Positions 1 through 8,240 of a DNA stretch of 60,794 nt are shown one piece after another. The notes under the pieces were generated by a model that was not told the DNA's origin, did no database searches, and worked only from the letters and a program-made list of their open reading frames with translations. This DNA is from Clostridia bacterium. GTDB lineage: Bacteria; Bacillota; Clostridia; Oscillospirales; Acutalibacteraceae. The position numbers and the translations under genes were made by a program. Location of the stretch: contig JAFTYU010000009.1 in the NCBI GenBank assembly GCA_017461235.1, positions 72,177 through 132,970 of the forward strand, given 5' to 3'. Position 1 is the first letter of the stretch, and every line of letters begins with the position of its first letter.

Positions 1-1406
1 AATAAGAATTCGCCTAAAAATAATTTCCAGGACCATTTTATCCATTTTCCGTATGATACACCGATAAGTCCTATTGCAATTATCATCATACCACTTGTAG
101 GGTACAGAAGGTTTGTGAAGCCGTCTGCAAGGCAGAAGGTTGTAACCACACTTTGTCTTGTTATGCCTACAAGGTCAGATAGCGGAGCGATAAGGGGCAT
201 AATAAGGAAGGCTTTCGCAGTGCCGCTACCGATGAAGAATTCAAGCAAGGCGATTATGCCGAATAAGAGAAGTATTGCGACAGAAGGTGAAAGACCCTTC
301 ATAAGCTCATTTAATTCAAAAAGAATTGTGTGCATTATTTTGCCTTCACTCAATACGTAAGAAATAGCAATAACAAAAACAATTAAGGGAATTGCGGGGG
401 CAATGGTTTTCGCACCCTTAACGAAACTGAAGAACAGATTTTTTCCCTTGATTCCTGCAAAGTGCCCGGCAAGCAAACCACCTGTGGTGAAAAGGATTGC
501 CATTGCGGGGAGTGAAAGCATACCGCCTGTGCTGAGAACAAAATCGAGAATTATGAAAACAACGTCAATAAGCATACAAATTAAAAAAGCTTTTGCGCCC
601 TTTTTGATACTGCTGTCTTCAAGTATTTTTTCGGAATCGGATAAATTGTATTTTTCACGTAAAGCTTTGTCGGATTCATAAACCGGCGATTTTGTCGGAT
701 CTTTTTCTATTCTTTTAGCGTATAGGAAAAGGAATAAGAAAAGTATAAGATACACGCCTATGAAAACAATAATACGAAGCCATAGTCCCGAAAAAACATC
801 AAGTCCCGCTAACTTCTGGACGGTTACAACGTTAAAGGGATTGAATGTTGCCGCAGTAAAACCCCAGGCAATTGAAACAAGGCTGAGACCTAAACCTACC
901 AAAGAGTCCCAACCCAAAGCAAGTGAAACTGCTACTGCAATGGGTACAAGGGTTATGGATTCTTCGAGGATACCTGCGGTGGAGCTCAGCAACATACACA
1001 CAAAAATAACGATTGCCATAAGGGTGTATTTTTTGTTGCTGAATTTATTAATAAGTGTTGCCATTATGTATTTCAGAACACCGCATTTGTCAAGTATAAG
1101 GAAGGAACCGCCTACGAGAACTATCATAAGAATAATGGTAATACCTGTAGTTGCCTGACTGCTTGCAAAGCATAGTATCGGCGATAAAACGATTTTCCAT
1201 ATTGGCATTTTGTAATCTTCTAACAGAGTGTACGTGCCGTCAACTATAACTTCGTGACCGTCTTGTGTTGCGATTTCGTATTCGCCACGGGGCATAATCT
1301 GTGTCAGGACACCAATGAAAGCAAGAACGCATATAAGTACAAGGGTAATTGCGACCATTGTTTTTTTATTTAATTTAAGGCCGACTTCTTTATTAACGTT
1401 ACTCAT
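1..1406 (-). CDS. YfcC-family membrane carrier, 3' end cut by the window
   Basis: Translating the complement from the ATG at 1406 gives about 468 residues before the window edge. The protein starts MSNVNKEVGL, has an early membrane segment (AITLVLICVLAFIGVLTQ), then a short outside loop containing MPRGEYE, then many hydrophobic helices with conserved-looking stretches such as SSTAGILEES and LLEFFIGSGTAKAF. This is the pattern of the YfcC / C4-dicarboxylate anaerobic carrier (DcuC-like) group of 12-14 helix inner-membrane permeases. Related proteins are annotated as arginine/ornithine antiporter-like or dicarboxylate carriers; the substrate cannot be told from sequence. The start follows GTGAGGTTATA. 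It is divergent from the PP2C-like gene. Confidence 0.85.
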   Translation of the reverse strand, partial: MSNVNKEVGLKLNKKTMVAITLVLICVLAFIGVLTQIMPRGEYEIATQDGHEVIVDGTYTLLEDYKMPIWKIVLSPILCFASSQATTGITIILMIVLVGGSFLILDKCGVLKYIMATLINKFSNKKYTLMAIVIFVCMLLSSTAGILEESITLVPIAVAVSLALGWDSLVGLGLSLVSIAWGFTAATFNPFNVVTVQKLAGLDVFSGLWLRIIVFIGVYLILFLFLFLYAKRIEKDPTKSPVYESDKALREKYNLSDSEKILEDSSIKKGAKAFLICMLIDVVFIILDFVLSTGGMLSLPAMAILFTTGGLLAGHFAGIKGKNLFFSFVKGAKTIAPAIPLIVFVIAISYVLSEGKIMHTILFELNELMKGLSPSVAILLLFGIIALLEFFIGSGTAKAFLIMPLIAPLSDLVGITRQSVVTTFCLADGFTNLLYPTSGMMIIAIGLIGVSYGKWIKWSWKLFLGEFL

Positions 1407-1440
1407 TATAACCTCACAAATATAATCGAAGATAGAGTGT

Positions 1441-1469
1441 ATTATACACAAATGTATATTCAAATACAA
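1441..1469 (-). promoter_or_regulatory. Predicted sigma-A promoter of the YfcC-type gene
   Basis: On the complement, TTGTAT (1469-1464) is followed after 17 bases by TATAAT (1446-1441), about 35 bases upstream of the ATG at 1406. The -10 lies in the palindrome GTGTATTATACAC, which may also be a regulator site. Confidence 0.5.
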
Positions 1470-1490
1470 GTGCAACACGTTCATTTTTGA

Positions 1491-1519
1491 TTGACAAAGT
1501 ATATTTTTGTAAATATAAT
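1491..1519 (+). promoter_or_regulatory. Predicted sigma-A promoter of the PP2C-like/trmB operon
   Basis: TTGACA at 1491-1496 and TATAAT at 1514-1519 with a 17-base spacer form a perfect consensus promoter ending 20 bases before the ATG at 1540. Confidence 0.75.
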
Positions 1520-1539
1520 ATTTTATCGGGGGCGGATAG

Positions 1540-2337
1540 ATGGAGATTTTGGAAAGATTTACAAAAGCAAAAGCCCAAGATGAATCATTAAATGAGGATT
1601 TGCTGTTTTGTAACGATTCTTTTATTGCTGTAGTTGACGGAGTTACCGCAAAGGACAGGATTCTTTTCAATGGCAAAACCGGTGGCAGAGCCGCGGCGGA
1701 GATAATCTGTAAAATAATATCCGACTTTGAGCCGGAGAAAGATGTTTTTTCTGCTGTTGAAAAAATGACTGCCGGGGTTAAGGCTTTATATTCTGAGAGT
1801 ACCCCTGAAAGCAGTGCGGCGGCAAGCGTAATAATTTACAGTAAACAAAGAAAAGAAATCTGGAGTATCGGAGACTGTCAGTGCATTATAAACGGTGAGT
1901 TTTTCTCTCACGAGAAGGAGCTTGACCGCATAGTGTCGGATATGCGCGCATTAGTCCTTGAAATATCGCGCAGAGAAGGATTTACCGATACAGAGCTGGC
2001 AGAAAATGACACAGGAAGACAGTTTGTTTTGCCTGTGATTAAAAAACAACGCATTTTTGCAAACAGCGACGGCAGATTTTCTTACGGAGTGATTAACGGC
2101 AGTAGGGTGCATCGCAAAGATATAATTATTTATAAATTAAAAAGCGGTGACGAAGTAGTTTTAGCAAGTGACGGTTATCCCGAGCTCTGTGCTTCTCTGA
2201 AAGAAAGCGAAGAAAAACTAAAGAAAGAGATAAAAAATAATCCCTTGTGCGATGGTGATTACCGCTCAACTAAAGGGATTAAAAAAGGCAACTCGTCCTT
2301 TGACGACAGAACATATATAAGGTTTAAGGTATTATGA
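1540..2337 (+). CDS. PP2C-like (PPM superfamily) protein
   Basis: This 265-residue protein keeps the spaced acidic motifs of PPM/PP2C serine/threonine phosphatases: VVDGVTAKD near residue 31, SIGDCQ near 108, ASDGYPEL near 210 and a C-terminal DDRTYIRF where the family usually has DN-T. These aspartates normally bind the catalytic metals, so activity is plausible though the motifs are divergent. No membrane segment or regulatory domain is seen. Translation starts after a G-rich GGGGGCGG stretch. Its stop overlaps the start of trmB by four bases (ATGA), so the two are translationally coupled. Target unknown; a non-catalytic relative is possible. Confidence 0.7.
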   Translation: MEILERFTKAKAQDESLNEDLLFCNDSFIAVVDGVTAKDRILFNGKTGGRAAAEIICKIISDFEPEKDVFSAVEKMTAGVKALYSESTPESSAAASVIIYSKQRKEIWSIGDCQCIINGEFFSHEKELDRIVSDMRALVLEISRREGFTDTELAENDTGRQFVLPVIKKQRIFANSDGRFSYGVINGSRVHRKDIIIYKLKSGDEVVLASDGYPELCASLKESEEKLKKEIKNNPLCDGDYRSTKGIKKGNSSFDDRTYIRFKVL

Positions 2338-2975
2338 GAATAAAAAAGAAAAAACACGGTGCCGAAAGGCTTGAAGCCTGTGGCGATATTGTAATCAAAA
2401 ATTTAAAAGAAGAAGGCAGCACTTCGGAGAAGCTCTTCGGGAACAGTAATCCCTTACGTATTGAAATCGGTTGCGGCAAAGGTGATTTTATTGTGGGTAC
2501 TGCGGCTAAAGAGCCTGATGTAAACTTTCTTGCAATTGAAAAGGTTTCCGACGTTTTGATGCTTGCGGCAGAGAAAGTGAAAAAGTCGGAGCTTAAAAAT
2601 ATAAGAGTATGTTGTGTTGATGCCAAAGAGCTTTCAGAGATTTTCTCCGCAGGCAGTGTTGACAGAATATACCTTAATTTTTCTGACCCGTGGCCTAAAT
2701 CCCGTCATGAGAAAAGAAGGCTTACATACAGAAGTTTTCTTGAAATATACAAAAAAATACTGAAGACCGACGGCGCCCTTTATTTTAAAACAGATAACCG
2801 CGGACTTTTTGATTTTTCTTTAGAAGAGTTCAAGGGGTTCGGTATGCGTCTTGAAAAACTTACGTATGACCTTCATAATTCCGAATATATGGAAGGTAAC
2901 GTAATGACGGAGTATGAAAAAAGATTTTCATCAATGGGCGTACCGATAAACCGAGTTGAAGCGAAGTTTAAGTGA
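2334..2975 (+). CDS. trmB: tRNA (guanine-N7)-methyltransferase
   Basis: TrmB uses S-adenosylmethionine to form 7-methylguanosine in the variable loop of tRNA (usually position 46). The 213-residue protein has the SAM-binding motif IEIGCGKGDF near residue 44, the family hallmark SDPWPKSRHEKRR near residue 120 and the C-terminal TEYEKRF. Length is normal. It overlaps the preceding PP2C-like gene by four bases and is followed by a strong intrinsic terminator. Confidence 0.95.
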   Translation: MRIKKKKHGAERLEACGDIVIKNLKEEGSTSEKLFGNSNPLRIEIGCGKGDFIVGTAAKEPDVNFLAIEKVSDVLMLAAEKVKKSELKNIRVCCVDAKELSEIFSAGSVDRIYLNFSDPWPKSRHEKRRLTYRSFLEIYKKILKTDGALYFKTDNRGLFDFSLEEFKGFGMRLEKLTYDLHNSEYMEGNVMTEYEKRFSSMGVPINRVEAKFK

Positions 2976-2981
2976 TAATTC

Positions 2982-3016
2982 AAAAAAAGAAGGCTTGTTT
3001 TTCAAGCCTTCTTTTT
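2982..3016 (+). terminator. Intrinsic terminator after trmB
   Basis: A 9-bp stem GAAGGCTTG / CAAGCCTTC with a T5 loop is followed by a T-run and preceded by an A-run, so it could act in both directions. It closes the PP2C-like/trmB operon. Confidence 0.85.
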
Positions 3017-3052
3017 AATGATGAAAATTGCTGTGGTGCTTAAATGGTTTTA

Positions 3053-3253
3053 TTATTCAGTAAATTCAAAAAGCTCATTGGGCGTACAATTAAAAATTAA
3101 ACACAAAGTTTCAATGTTTTCGTAACGGATAGATTTTGTTTCATTGTTTATCATTTTGCTGAAATTCTGATAACTCATTCCCATTTGTTTGTATAACCAG
3201 TATTTTGTTTTGTTGTTTTCTTTGAGCAGATTTTTTACTCTTAACTTTATCAT
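3053..3253 (-). CDS. Small Xre/Cro-C1 type HTH regulator (cassette 1)
   Basis: A 66-residue single-domain helix-turn-helix protein. KYWLYKQMGMSYQNFSKMINNETKSI carries the HTH, and the end TLCLIFNCTPNELFEF is the usual last helix of compact Xre regulators. I place the start at the ATG at 3253 because GAGGAA lies seven bases upstream; an in-frame ATG at 3268 has no such site. It is divergent from the small unknown gene at 3361, and a large palindrome lies between them, which suggests autoregulation and control of the neighbour. A second cassette of the same design sits at 18.2-18.7 kb. Confidence 0.85.
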   Translation of the reverse strand: MIKLRVKNLLKENNKTKYWLYKQMGMSYQNFSKMINNETKSIRYENIETLCLIFNCTPNELFEFTE

Positions 3254-3293
3254 AAGATACTTCCTCATTAGATATTTTATCTAATCGTATCTT
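3254..3293. promoter_or_regulatory. Nested palindrome, probable operator of the Xre regulator
   Basis: AAGATAC (3254-3260) pairs with GTATCTT (3287-3293), and inside them ATTAGATA (3267-3274) pairs with TATCTAAT (3278-3285) around a TTT centre. The site covers the leader of the leftward Xre gene and lies just upstream of the rightward promoter, the classic place for an operator. Confidence 0.6.
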
Positions 3294-3303
3294 ATTTTGG
3301 ATC

Positions 3304-3332
3304 TTTACATATAGACTAATACATTATATAAT
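3304..3332 (+). promoter_or_regulatory. Predicted promoter of the cassette 1 small gene
   Basis: TTTACA (3304-3309), 17-base spacer, TATAAT (3327-3332), about 28 bases before the ATG at 3361. Confidence 0.6.
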
Positions 3333-3360
3333 GAAAACATACTATATTGGAGGTTCAAAA

Positions 3361-3714
3361 ATGACTGATATTAATTTTATAAGAGATTTAAATGCATTTA
3401 AGAAAATGTATAGCTATATTTTTAATATCGTAACTGATGCAATAAACATATGCCAAGATTCTGATGTGAAAAATATGTTGATTCAGGCACAACAACACAC
3501 AGAGAAGATTTATTGTGGGGAAAATCGTTGTCAAAAGATGTCCATTGACGAAGAAACAATAGTTGCTTTGTTGAATCTTTTAATTGTGATAGAAAATCAA
3601 AAACCGTTCTCTCAGCAAGACAGAGATTTTCTGGACGAGTGTAAAGATTGGATATGCGATTTACAGGATGGTCGTACAAAAGATATTCTTTTAGAGTTTC
3701 AAAAAAATATATAA
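3361..3714 (+). CDS. Unknown small protein with KKMY...FN..TDA...AQ motif (cassette 1)
   Basis: I do not recognise a named family. The start at 3361 follows TTGGAGG. The 117-residue protein is soluble and mostly helical. Residues about 13-52 (FKKMYSYIFNIVTDA, then MLIQAQQHTEKIYC) match the small protein encoded at 18307-18164 in spacing and key residues: KKMY, FN, TDA, IL/ML, QAQ, E and C. The second half (IDEETIVALLNLLIV, then DRDFLDECKDWI) is absent from the other copy. Both copies are divergent from a small Xre gene. Regulatory partner, antitoxin-like or phage-derived roles are possible; none is shown. Confidence 0.7.
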   Translation: MTDINFIRDLNAFKKMYSYIFNIVTDAINICQDSDVKNMLIQAQQHTEKIYCGENRCQKMSIDEETIVALLNLLIVIENQKPFSQQDRDFLDECKDWICDLQDGRTKDILLEFQKNI

Positions 3715-3740
3715 AAAAACAACCACCCTTTTGGGTGGTT
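3713..3740 (-). terminator. Terminator of the 5S rRNA unit, shared with the opposing gene
   Basis: AACCACCC and GGGTGGTT pair around TTTT (3721-3740). Read leftward it is followed by GTTTTTTT, so it is a strong terminator for 5S. Read rightward the T-tract is weak. Confidence 0.8.
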
Positions 3741-3750
3741 ACTTTGTTTG

Positions 3751-3869
3751 TGTCGGCATCGCCCTATTTTCCCAAGCGGCTTCCCACTAAGTATCTTCGG
3801 CGCTGTTGAGCTTAACTACCGTGTTCGGGATGGGAACGGGTGGACCCTCAACGCCATCAACACCGACTG
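3751..3869 (-). rRNA. rrf: 5S ribosomal RNA, solitary copy
   Basis: The complement reads as a full 5S rRNA of about 118 nt, with the conserved CCCGTTCCCATCCCGAACAC and AGTTAAGCTC blocks. The ends pair into helix I (GTCGGTGT with ATGCCGAC). No 16S or 23S rRNA lies next to it: trmB and the Xre cassette are on one side and the xylulokinase-like gene on the other. The exact ends are uncertain by a few bases. Confidence 0.95.
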
Positions 3870-3903
3870 TGAAGAACTGTTCGTCCTTCAAAGAACATTG
3901 ACT

Positions 3904-3931
3904 ATTATATCACTGATTTTGAAAAAGTCAA
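3904..3931 (-). promoter_or_regulatory. Predicted promoter of the solitary 5S rRNA
   Basis: On the complement TTGACT (3931-3926), a 16-base spacer, then TATAAT (3909-3904). This puts the start about 30 bases before the mature 5S end. The leader resembles a 23S-5S spacer, so the unit may derive from a rearranged rrn operon that kept or gained a promoter. Confidence 0.65.
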
Positions 3932-4023
3932 GCATTTTTTTCGGTTTTTTTAAATTTTTTTTCGTTTTTTTAAAATACATACGATATGAATAAAATTTGT
4001 GCAACTTTTTTATATATTTACTG

Positions 4024-4052
4024 TTGATTATTAACAGAAAATGGTGCATAAT
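4024..4052 (+). promoter_or_regulatory. Predicted promoter of the FGGY kinase gene
   Basis: TTGATT (4024-4029), 17-base spacer, CATAAT (4047-4052), 32 bases before the chosen ATG. Confidence 0.5.
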
Positions 4053-4084
4053 AAAGCTGTATTGATTTATGGAGGAATATGGAT

Positions 4085-5674
4085 ATGGGTAAATATGCAA
4101 TCAGTTATGATATTGGTACAACAGGTGTTAAAACCTGTATTTTTGAACTTGCCGATACTATCAAATTAGTTTCGGCTGCTTCGGAAGGCTACAACCTTTA
4201 CGTTTTCCCCGATGGTGGTGCTGAGCAGGAGCCACAGGAGTGGTGGGATGCCATGTGTTCCACAACCAGAAAGGTTCTTGATAAATGCGATGTTGACATA
4301 AATGATATTTGCGGTATTTCTTTCTGCTCACAGATGCAGGGCATTGTTCTTGTTGATAAAGACGGCAAGCCCGTCCGTCGTGCTATGAGTTATATGGACC
4401 AGAGAGCACGAAAAGAGGTTAAAGAAGGTTTGGCATACGGTCCCCAGGTGGCAGGTGCTTTTATTCCTAAGCTACTTGTTTCTCTGAGCATAACAGGTGC
4501 TGTTGCTGCTTCGGTTAAGGACCCTGTCTGGAAATATAAATGGGTTGAGAAAAATGAACCTGAAAACTTTAAGCGTGTACATAAATGGCTTGATGTAAAG
4601 GAATATTTTATTGCAAGAATGACGGGTGAGTTCTGTATGACACATGACTCCGCCTTTGCAACATTGCTTTATGATATCAAAAAACACGAATTCAGCAAAA
4701 AAATGTGCAATATGTTGGGCGTTAACTACGACCATCTTCCCGAAATCAAAAAATCATCCGAAAAAGTCGGTGAGCTCCTTCCGCAGGCGGCACAAGAGTT
4801 GGGCCTTGCCCCCGGTACTGCCGTTTTCGGCGGTGGTGGTGATGCATCGCTTATCGGTGTTGGCGCAGGTTCTGTTGCTTTGGGTGACACTCACATTTAC
4901 AGCGGTACATCCGGTTGGGTGTCAACTGTTGTTGATAAGAGTATTGTTGATGCTTCTGCTATGATTGCCGCAGTTGTTGGTGCGGAAGAAGGCAGATATA
5001 ATTACTTTGCCGAGCTTGAAACAGCAGGTAAGTGTCTTGAATGGGTTAAGGACCACCTTGCACTTGATGAAATTGGTATTTACCTTGAAAAGAAAAATGT
5101 TACCGACGGTTACGAGGCCGAGTACACAAGCCTTTATGATTATATGACCCATGTTGTTTCCAAGGTTCCTGCAGGTTCAGGCGGTGTCATTTTCACACCC
5201 TGGCTCCACGGTAATCGTTGTCCGTTCGAAGATCCTAATGCAAGAGGTATGTTCTTTAATCTCAGCCTTGAAACGGGCAAGAGCGAAATGATCAGAGCGG
5301 TGCTTGAAGGTGTTTGCTATCATCTCAGATGGTTCCTTGAGACCGAAGAGAAAAAGGTAAAATCTTCAGAAAAAGTCCGTTTTGTAGGCGGCGGTGCTCT
5401 TTCGGATCTTACTTGCCAGATTCTTGCAGATTGTACGGGCAAGGTGGTTGAAACTGTTGACACTCCCCAGAATGTAGGTGCGATGGGCGCGGCAGTGCTT
5501 ATTGCTGTCGGTATGGGTCAGTGTGACTCTATTGAAGATGCTAAAAAGCTTATTCCTGTCAGCAAAACCTTTACTCCGGATGCTGATGCTAAAAAGGTTT
5601 ATGACAAATATTATGAGGTTTACAAAAATCTTTATGCTTCCAACAAAAAGAACTTTGCAAAGCTCAATTCTTGA
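4085..5674 (+). CDS. FGGY-family carbohydrate kinase, xylulokinase-like
   Basis: A 529-residue sugar kinase of the FGGY family, most likely phosphorylating D-xylulose with ATP to feed the pentose phosphate pathway. It opens with the ATPase-fold phosphate loop YDIGTTGVKT, has the substrate-region GISFCSQMQGIV, the adenosine-side GTSGWVS and the C-terminal RFVGGGALSDL. Length fits the family. The ATG at 4085 lies nine bases after GGAGG, against three for an in-frame ATG at 4079, so I chose 4085. No xylose isomerase or transporter is adjacent, so the substrate is inferred from family only; another ketose or polyol is possible. Confidence 0.85.
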   Translation: MGKYAISYDIGTTGVKTCIFELADTIKLVSAASEGYNLYVFPDGGAEQEPQEWWDAMCSTTRKVLDKCDVDINDICGISFCSQMQGIVLVDKDGKPVRRAMSYMDQRARKEVKEGLAYGPQVAGAFIPKLLVSLSITGAVAASVKDPVWKYKWVEKNEPENFKRVHKWLDVKEYFIARMTGEFCMTHDSAFATLLYDIKKHEFSKKMCNMLGVNYDHLPEIKKSSEKVGELLPQAAQELGLAPGTAVFGGGGDASLIGVGAGSVALGDTHIYSGTSGWVSTVVDKSIVDASAMIAAVVGAEEGRYNYFAELETAGKCLEWVKDHLALDEIGIYLEKKNVTDGYEAEYTSLYDYMTHVVSKVPAGSGGVIFTPWLHGNRCPFEDPNARGMFFNLSLETGKSEMIRAVLEGVCYHLRWFLETEEKKVKSSEKVRFVGGGALSDLTCQILADCTGKVVETVDTPQNVGAMGAAVLIAVGMGQCDSIEDAKKLIPVSKTFTPDADAKKVYDKYYEVYKNLYASNKKNFAKLNS

Positions 5675-5707
5675 TTGGAAAAAAGAAAAAAATATTGTCA
5701 TAATGTG

Positions 5708-5736
5708 TTGAAAAATAAGGGTTTTTCTGTTACAAT
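5708..5736 (+). promoter_or_regulatory. Predicted promoter of mgsA
   Basis: TTGAAA (5708-5713), 17-base spacer, TACAAT (5731-5736), 35 bases before the mgsA start. Confidence 0.6.
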
Positions 5737-5771
5737 ACTAAAAAGGATTTCAAATTAAGGAGCGTGATTTG

Positions 5772-6173
5772 ATGAATATAGCATTGATAGCTCACGATTC
5801 TAAAAAAGAACTTATGACACAGTTCTGCATAGCTTATTGCGGTATTTTAAGCAAGCATAGCCTTTGTGCCACAGGTACAACGGGTAAACTCGTTGCGGAG
5901 GCAACAGGGCTCAATATAGAAAGATATCTCAGCGGTTCACAAGGTGGCGCTCAACAGATAGGCTCAAGAATAGCTTGCGACGAGATTGACTTGTTGCTTG
6001 TTTTCCGTGACCCTCTTAATCCGAAACCGGGTGAGCCTAACGAAACCAATCTTCTCAGGCTTTGTGATGTTCATAACATACCCGTTGCAACCAATATCGC
6101 CACGGCTGAGGCTCTTATTCACAGTCTCGAACGCGGTGACCTTGATTGGCGTGATATTGTTAATCCCAAATGA
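5772..6173 (+). CDS. mgsA: Methylglyoxal synthase
   Basis: MgsA converts dihydroxyacetone phosphate to methylglyoxal and phosphate, a bypass that relieves sugar-phosphate stress. The 133-residue protein starts [12 protein letters not shown] and holds the family signatures [20 protein letters not shown] and [13 protein letters not shown] (with the conserved Asp), ending [15 protein letters not shown]. The ATG at 5772 follows AAGGAG; an upstream in-frame TTG is less likely. Its placement after a sugar kinase fits carbon overflow control. Confidence 0.96.
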   Translation: MNIALIAHDSKKELMTQFCIAYCGILSKHSLCATGTTGKLVAEATGLNIERYLSGSQGGAQQIGSRIACDEIDLLLVFRDPLNPKPGEPNETNLLRLCDVHNIPVATNIATAEALIHSLERGDLDWRDIVNPK

Positions 6174-6187
6174 TAATTAAATCAAAG

Positions 6188-6226
6188 TCGGGTGTGTGAG
6201 GTTACGCCTCCTTCACCCGATTTTTT
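6188..6226 (+). terminator. Intrinsic terminator between mgsA and hisS
   Basis: TCGGGTG...GAGG pairs with CCTC...CACCCGA (6188-6220) and is followed by TTTTTT. The hisS start is only about 30 bases downstream, so hisS either depends on read-through or has a very short promoter region. Confidence 0.8.
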
Positions 6227-6253
6227 ATTGAAAATAAACTTAAGGAGCTTAAT

Positions 6254-7600
6254 ATGGCAGGAAATATTAAAGCAATAAAAGGTACGAAGGACACGTTACC
6301 TTCAGAAAGTTATAAATTACAATATATTGAGCAGGCGGCTCTTGATACCGCTAAAGCATACGGTTTTCACGAGATGAGAACACCTGTGTTTGAATATACC
6401 GAGCTTTTTGATCGCTCTGTAGGTGAAACTACCGATGTTGTTCAGAAAGAGATGTACACCTTTAATGATAAAGGTGACCGTTCAATTACGTTGCGCCCTG
6501 AAGGCACCGCGGGTGCTGTGCGTGCGTTCCTTGAACACGGTTTGTTTAATGAGCCCCTTCCGCAGAAGGTTTGTTACCTTACTTCGTGCTATCGTTACGA
6601 GAAGCCGCAGGCAGGCAGACTCAGAGAGTTTCACCAGTTCGGTATTGAATGCTTCGGTGCAGGTTCACCCGTTGCCGATGCAGAAATAATCGCTCTTGCC
6701 AACAGCTATTTTAATTTTATCGGCATAGAAAAGCTTGCTGTTGAAATAAACTCTATCGGTTGTCCCGAGTGCAGAAAAAAATATTCGGAAGCACTCAAAG
6801 CATACTTTGAAGACAGAAAGAGTGAGCTTTGCGAAACTTGTCTTTCAAGACTTGACCGTAACCCAATGCGTATTCTCGACTGCAAGAGTCCCGTGTGCTC
6901 TGAAATTGCTTCAGGCGCACCCGTTGTGCTTGATTATATATGCGATGACTGTCGCGATCACTTTGAAAAGCTCAAAACATATCTTGATGCGTTGAATATT
7001 TCTTACGTTGTCAATCCGCAGATTGTACGCGGTCTTGACTATTACACCAGAACTGTTTTTGAATTTGTATCACTTGACGAAAAAACAAAAGGGCTTGTTC
7101 TCGGTGGCGGCGGACGTTACGACGGGCTCATTGAAGAATTAGGTGGCGCGGCTATGCCTGCTTGCGGTTTTGCAATGGGTCTCGAAAGACTTCTTATCGC
7201 TATGGAAGAAAGCGGAATCCCTTTCCCTGAAGCACCTAAATGTAATCTTTCGATTGTAACTGCAGGTGAAAATGCCCTTCTCAAAGCCTTAGAGCTTTCC
7301 GCAGACCTGAGAAGTCAGGGTTATAGTGTGAATATTGATACCGTAGGACGTTCAATTAAAGCCCAGATGAAATTTGCAAATAAAATCAATTCCGAATTTA
7401 CTGTTGTTATCGGTGATAATGAACTTGAAAACGGCGTTGCAATGCTTAAATGCATGGATGACGGTACACAGACAGAAGTTTCGCTTGATGCTTTTGATGA
7501 AGGTTTTGAAAGAGCATATATGAACCGGGCAGTTGCGAATTTTGACAGCGCGGATTTTTCTGCTCTTACACAGGTAGATATAAATAATCTTTTAAGGTGA
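6254..7600 (+). CDS. hisS: Histidyl-tRNA synthetase
   Basis: Class II aminoacyl-tRNA synthetase that charges tRNA-His. The 448-residue protein has motif 2 region TSCYRYEKPQAGR...EFHQFGIE, the histidine-specific IVRGLDYYTRTVFE and GGGGRYDGLIEELGG (motif 3 region GFAMGLERLL), and a C-terminal anticodon-binding domain. The four cysteines in CPEC...CETC...CDDC look like a small zinc insert typical of many clostridial enzymes. RBS is AAGGAG. Confidence 0.97.
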   Translation: MAGNIKAIKGTKDTLPSESYKLQYIEQAALDTAKAYGFHEMRTPVFEYTELFDRSVGETTDVVQKEMYTFNDKGDRSITLRPEGTAGAVRAFLEHGLFNEPLPQKVCYLTSCYRYEKPQAGRLREFHQFGIECFGAGSPVADAEIIALANSYFNFIGIEKLAVEINSIGCPECRKKYSEALKAYFEDRKSELCETCLSRLDRNPMRILDCKSPVCSEIASGAPVVLDYICDDCRDHFEKLKTYLDALNISYVVNPQIVRGLDYYTRTVFEFVSLDEKTKGLVLGGGGRYDGLIEELGGAAMPACGFAMGLERLLIAMEESGIPFPEAPKCNLSIVTAGENALLKALELSADLRSQGYSVNIDTVGRSIKAQMKFANKINSEFTVVIGDNELENGVAMLKCMDDGTQTEVSLDAFDEGFERAYMNRAVANFDSADFSALTQVDINNLLR

Positions 7601-7606
7601 TTTTTT

Positions 7607-8218
7607 ATGGAGATTATAGATATTTCCAAAGATTTACTTAAAACGCCGGTTTACCCCGGTGACCCGGAAGGGTATATTGACCCGATACAGAATATCAGGT
7701 CCGGTGACCACTGTAATCTTAATTCGGTGTACACCTGCCTGCATACGGCTACTCATATAGATGCTCCCTTGCATTTTATAGAAGGCGGCAAAACCATAGA
7801 CAAATTTTCTATGGATTTATTTATTGGTGAATGTCTTGTGGTTGAGGCACCGCCCGGACCTATTACGGGTGCCTTTGCTGAAGACAATTTTCCTTGGGAT
7901 GACTGTGACAGGGTACTTATTAAAGGTAACGGACTCTCATACCTTATGGAGAGTAGTGCATATTACGTAGTGGATTCGGGTATAAAACTTATAGGTACCG
8001 ATTCACAGACTATCGGCAATCACGGTTCAAATCAGATTATACACCGCGCCCTTCTTTCTGCGGATATACCCATTATCGAAGGGCTTGATTTGTCCGGTGT
8101 TGAACCAGGAAGATACTTTCTTATGGCTCAACCGCTAAAGATTTCGGGTGTTGAAGCGGCTCCGTGCAGAGCGTTGCTGGTTAAGGACCATCTTTTCTGG
8201 TCAGGCTCAAGAAACTGA
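7607..8218 (+). CDS. Cyclase-family metal hydrolase (kynurenine formamidase-like)
   Basis: A 203-residue member of the cyclase/arylformamidase family (Pfam Cyclase). The metal-binding signature HTATHIDAPLHF is at about residues 46-57, with a further histidine in NHGSNQIIHRALL and the C-terminal EAAPCRALLV. Characterised relatives hydrolyse N-formylkynurenine or related amides and lactones. No tryptophan-degradation gene is nearby, so the substrate stays open. It starts seven bases after hisS and precedes rqcP. Confidence 0.85.
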   Translation: MEIIDISKDLLKTPVYPGDPEGYIDPIQNIRSGDHCNLNSVYTCLHTATHIDAPLHFIEGGKTIDKFSMDLFIGECLVVEAPPGPITGAFAEDNFPWDDCDRVLIKGNGLSYLMESSAYYVVDSGIKLIGTDSQTIGNHGSNQIIHRALLSADIPIIEGLDLSGVEPGRYFLMAQPLKISGVEAAPCRALLVKDHLFWSGSRN

Positions 8219-8240
8219 AAACGGTTAAAAGGGTGTTTGT

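Noticed and set aside
115-1158. Three rightward frames at the window start
   Set aside because: All lie opposite the leftward YfcC-type carrier, which has clear membrane helices and a start at 1406.
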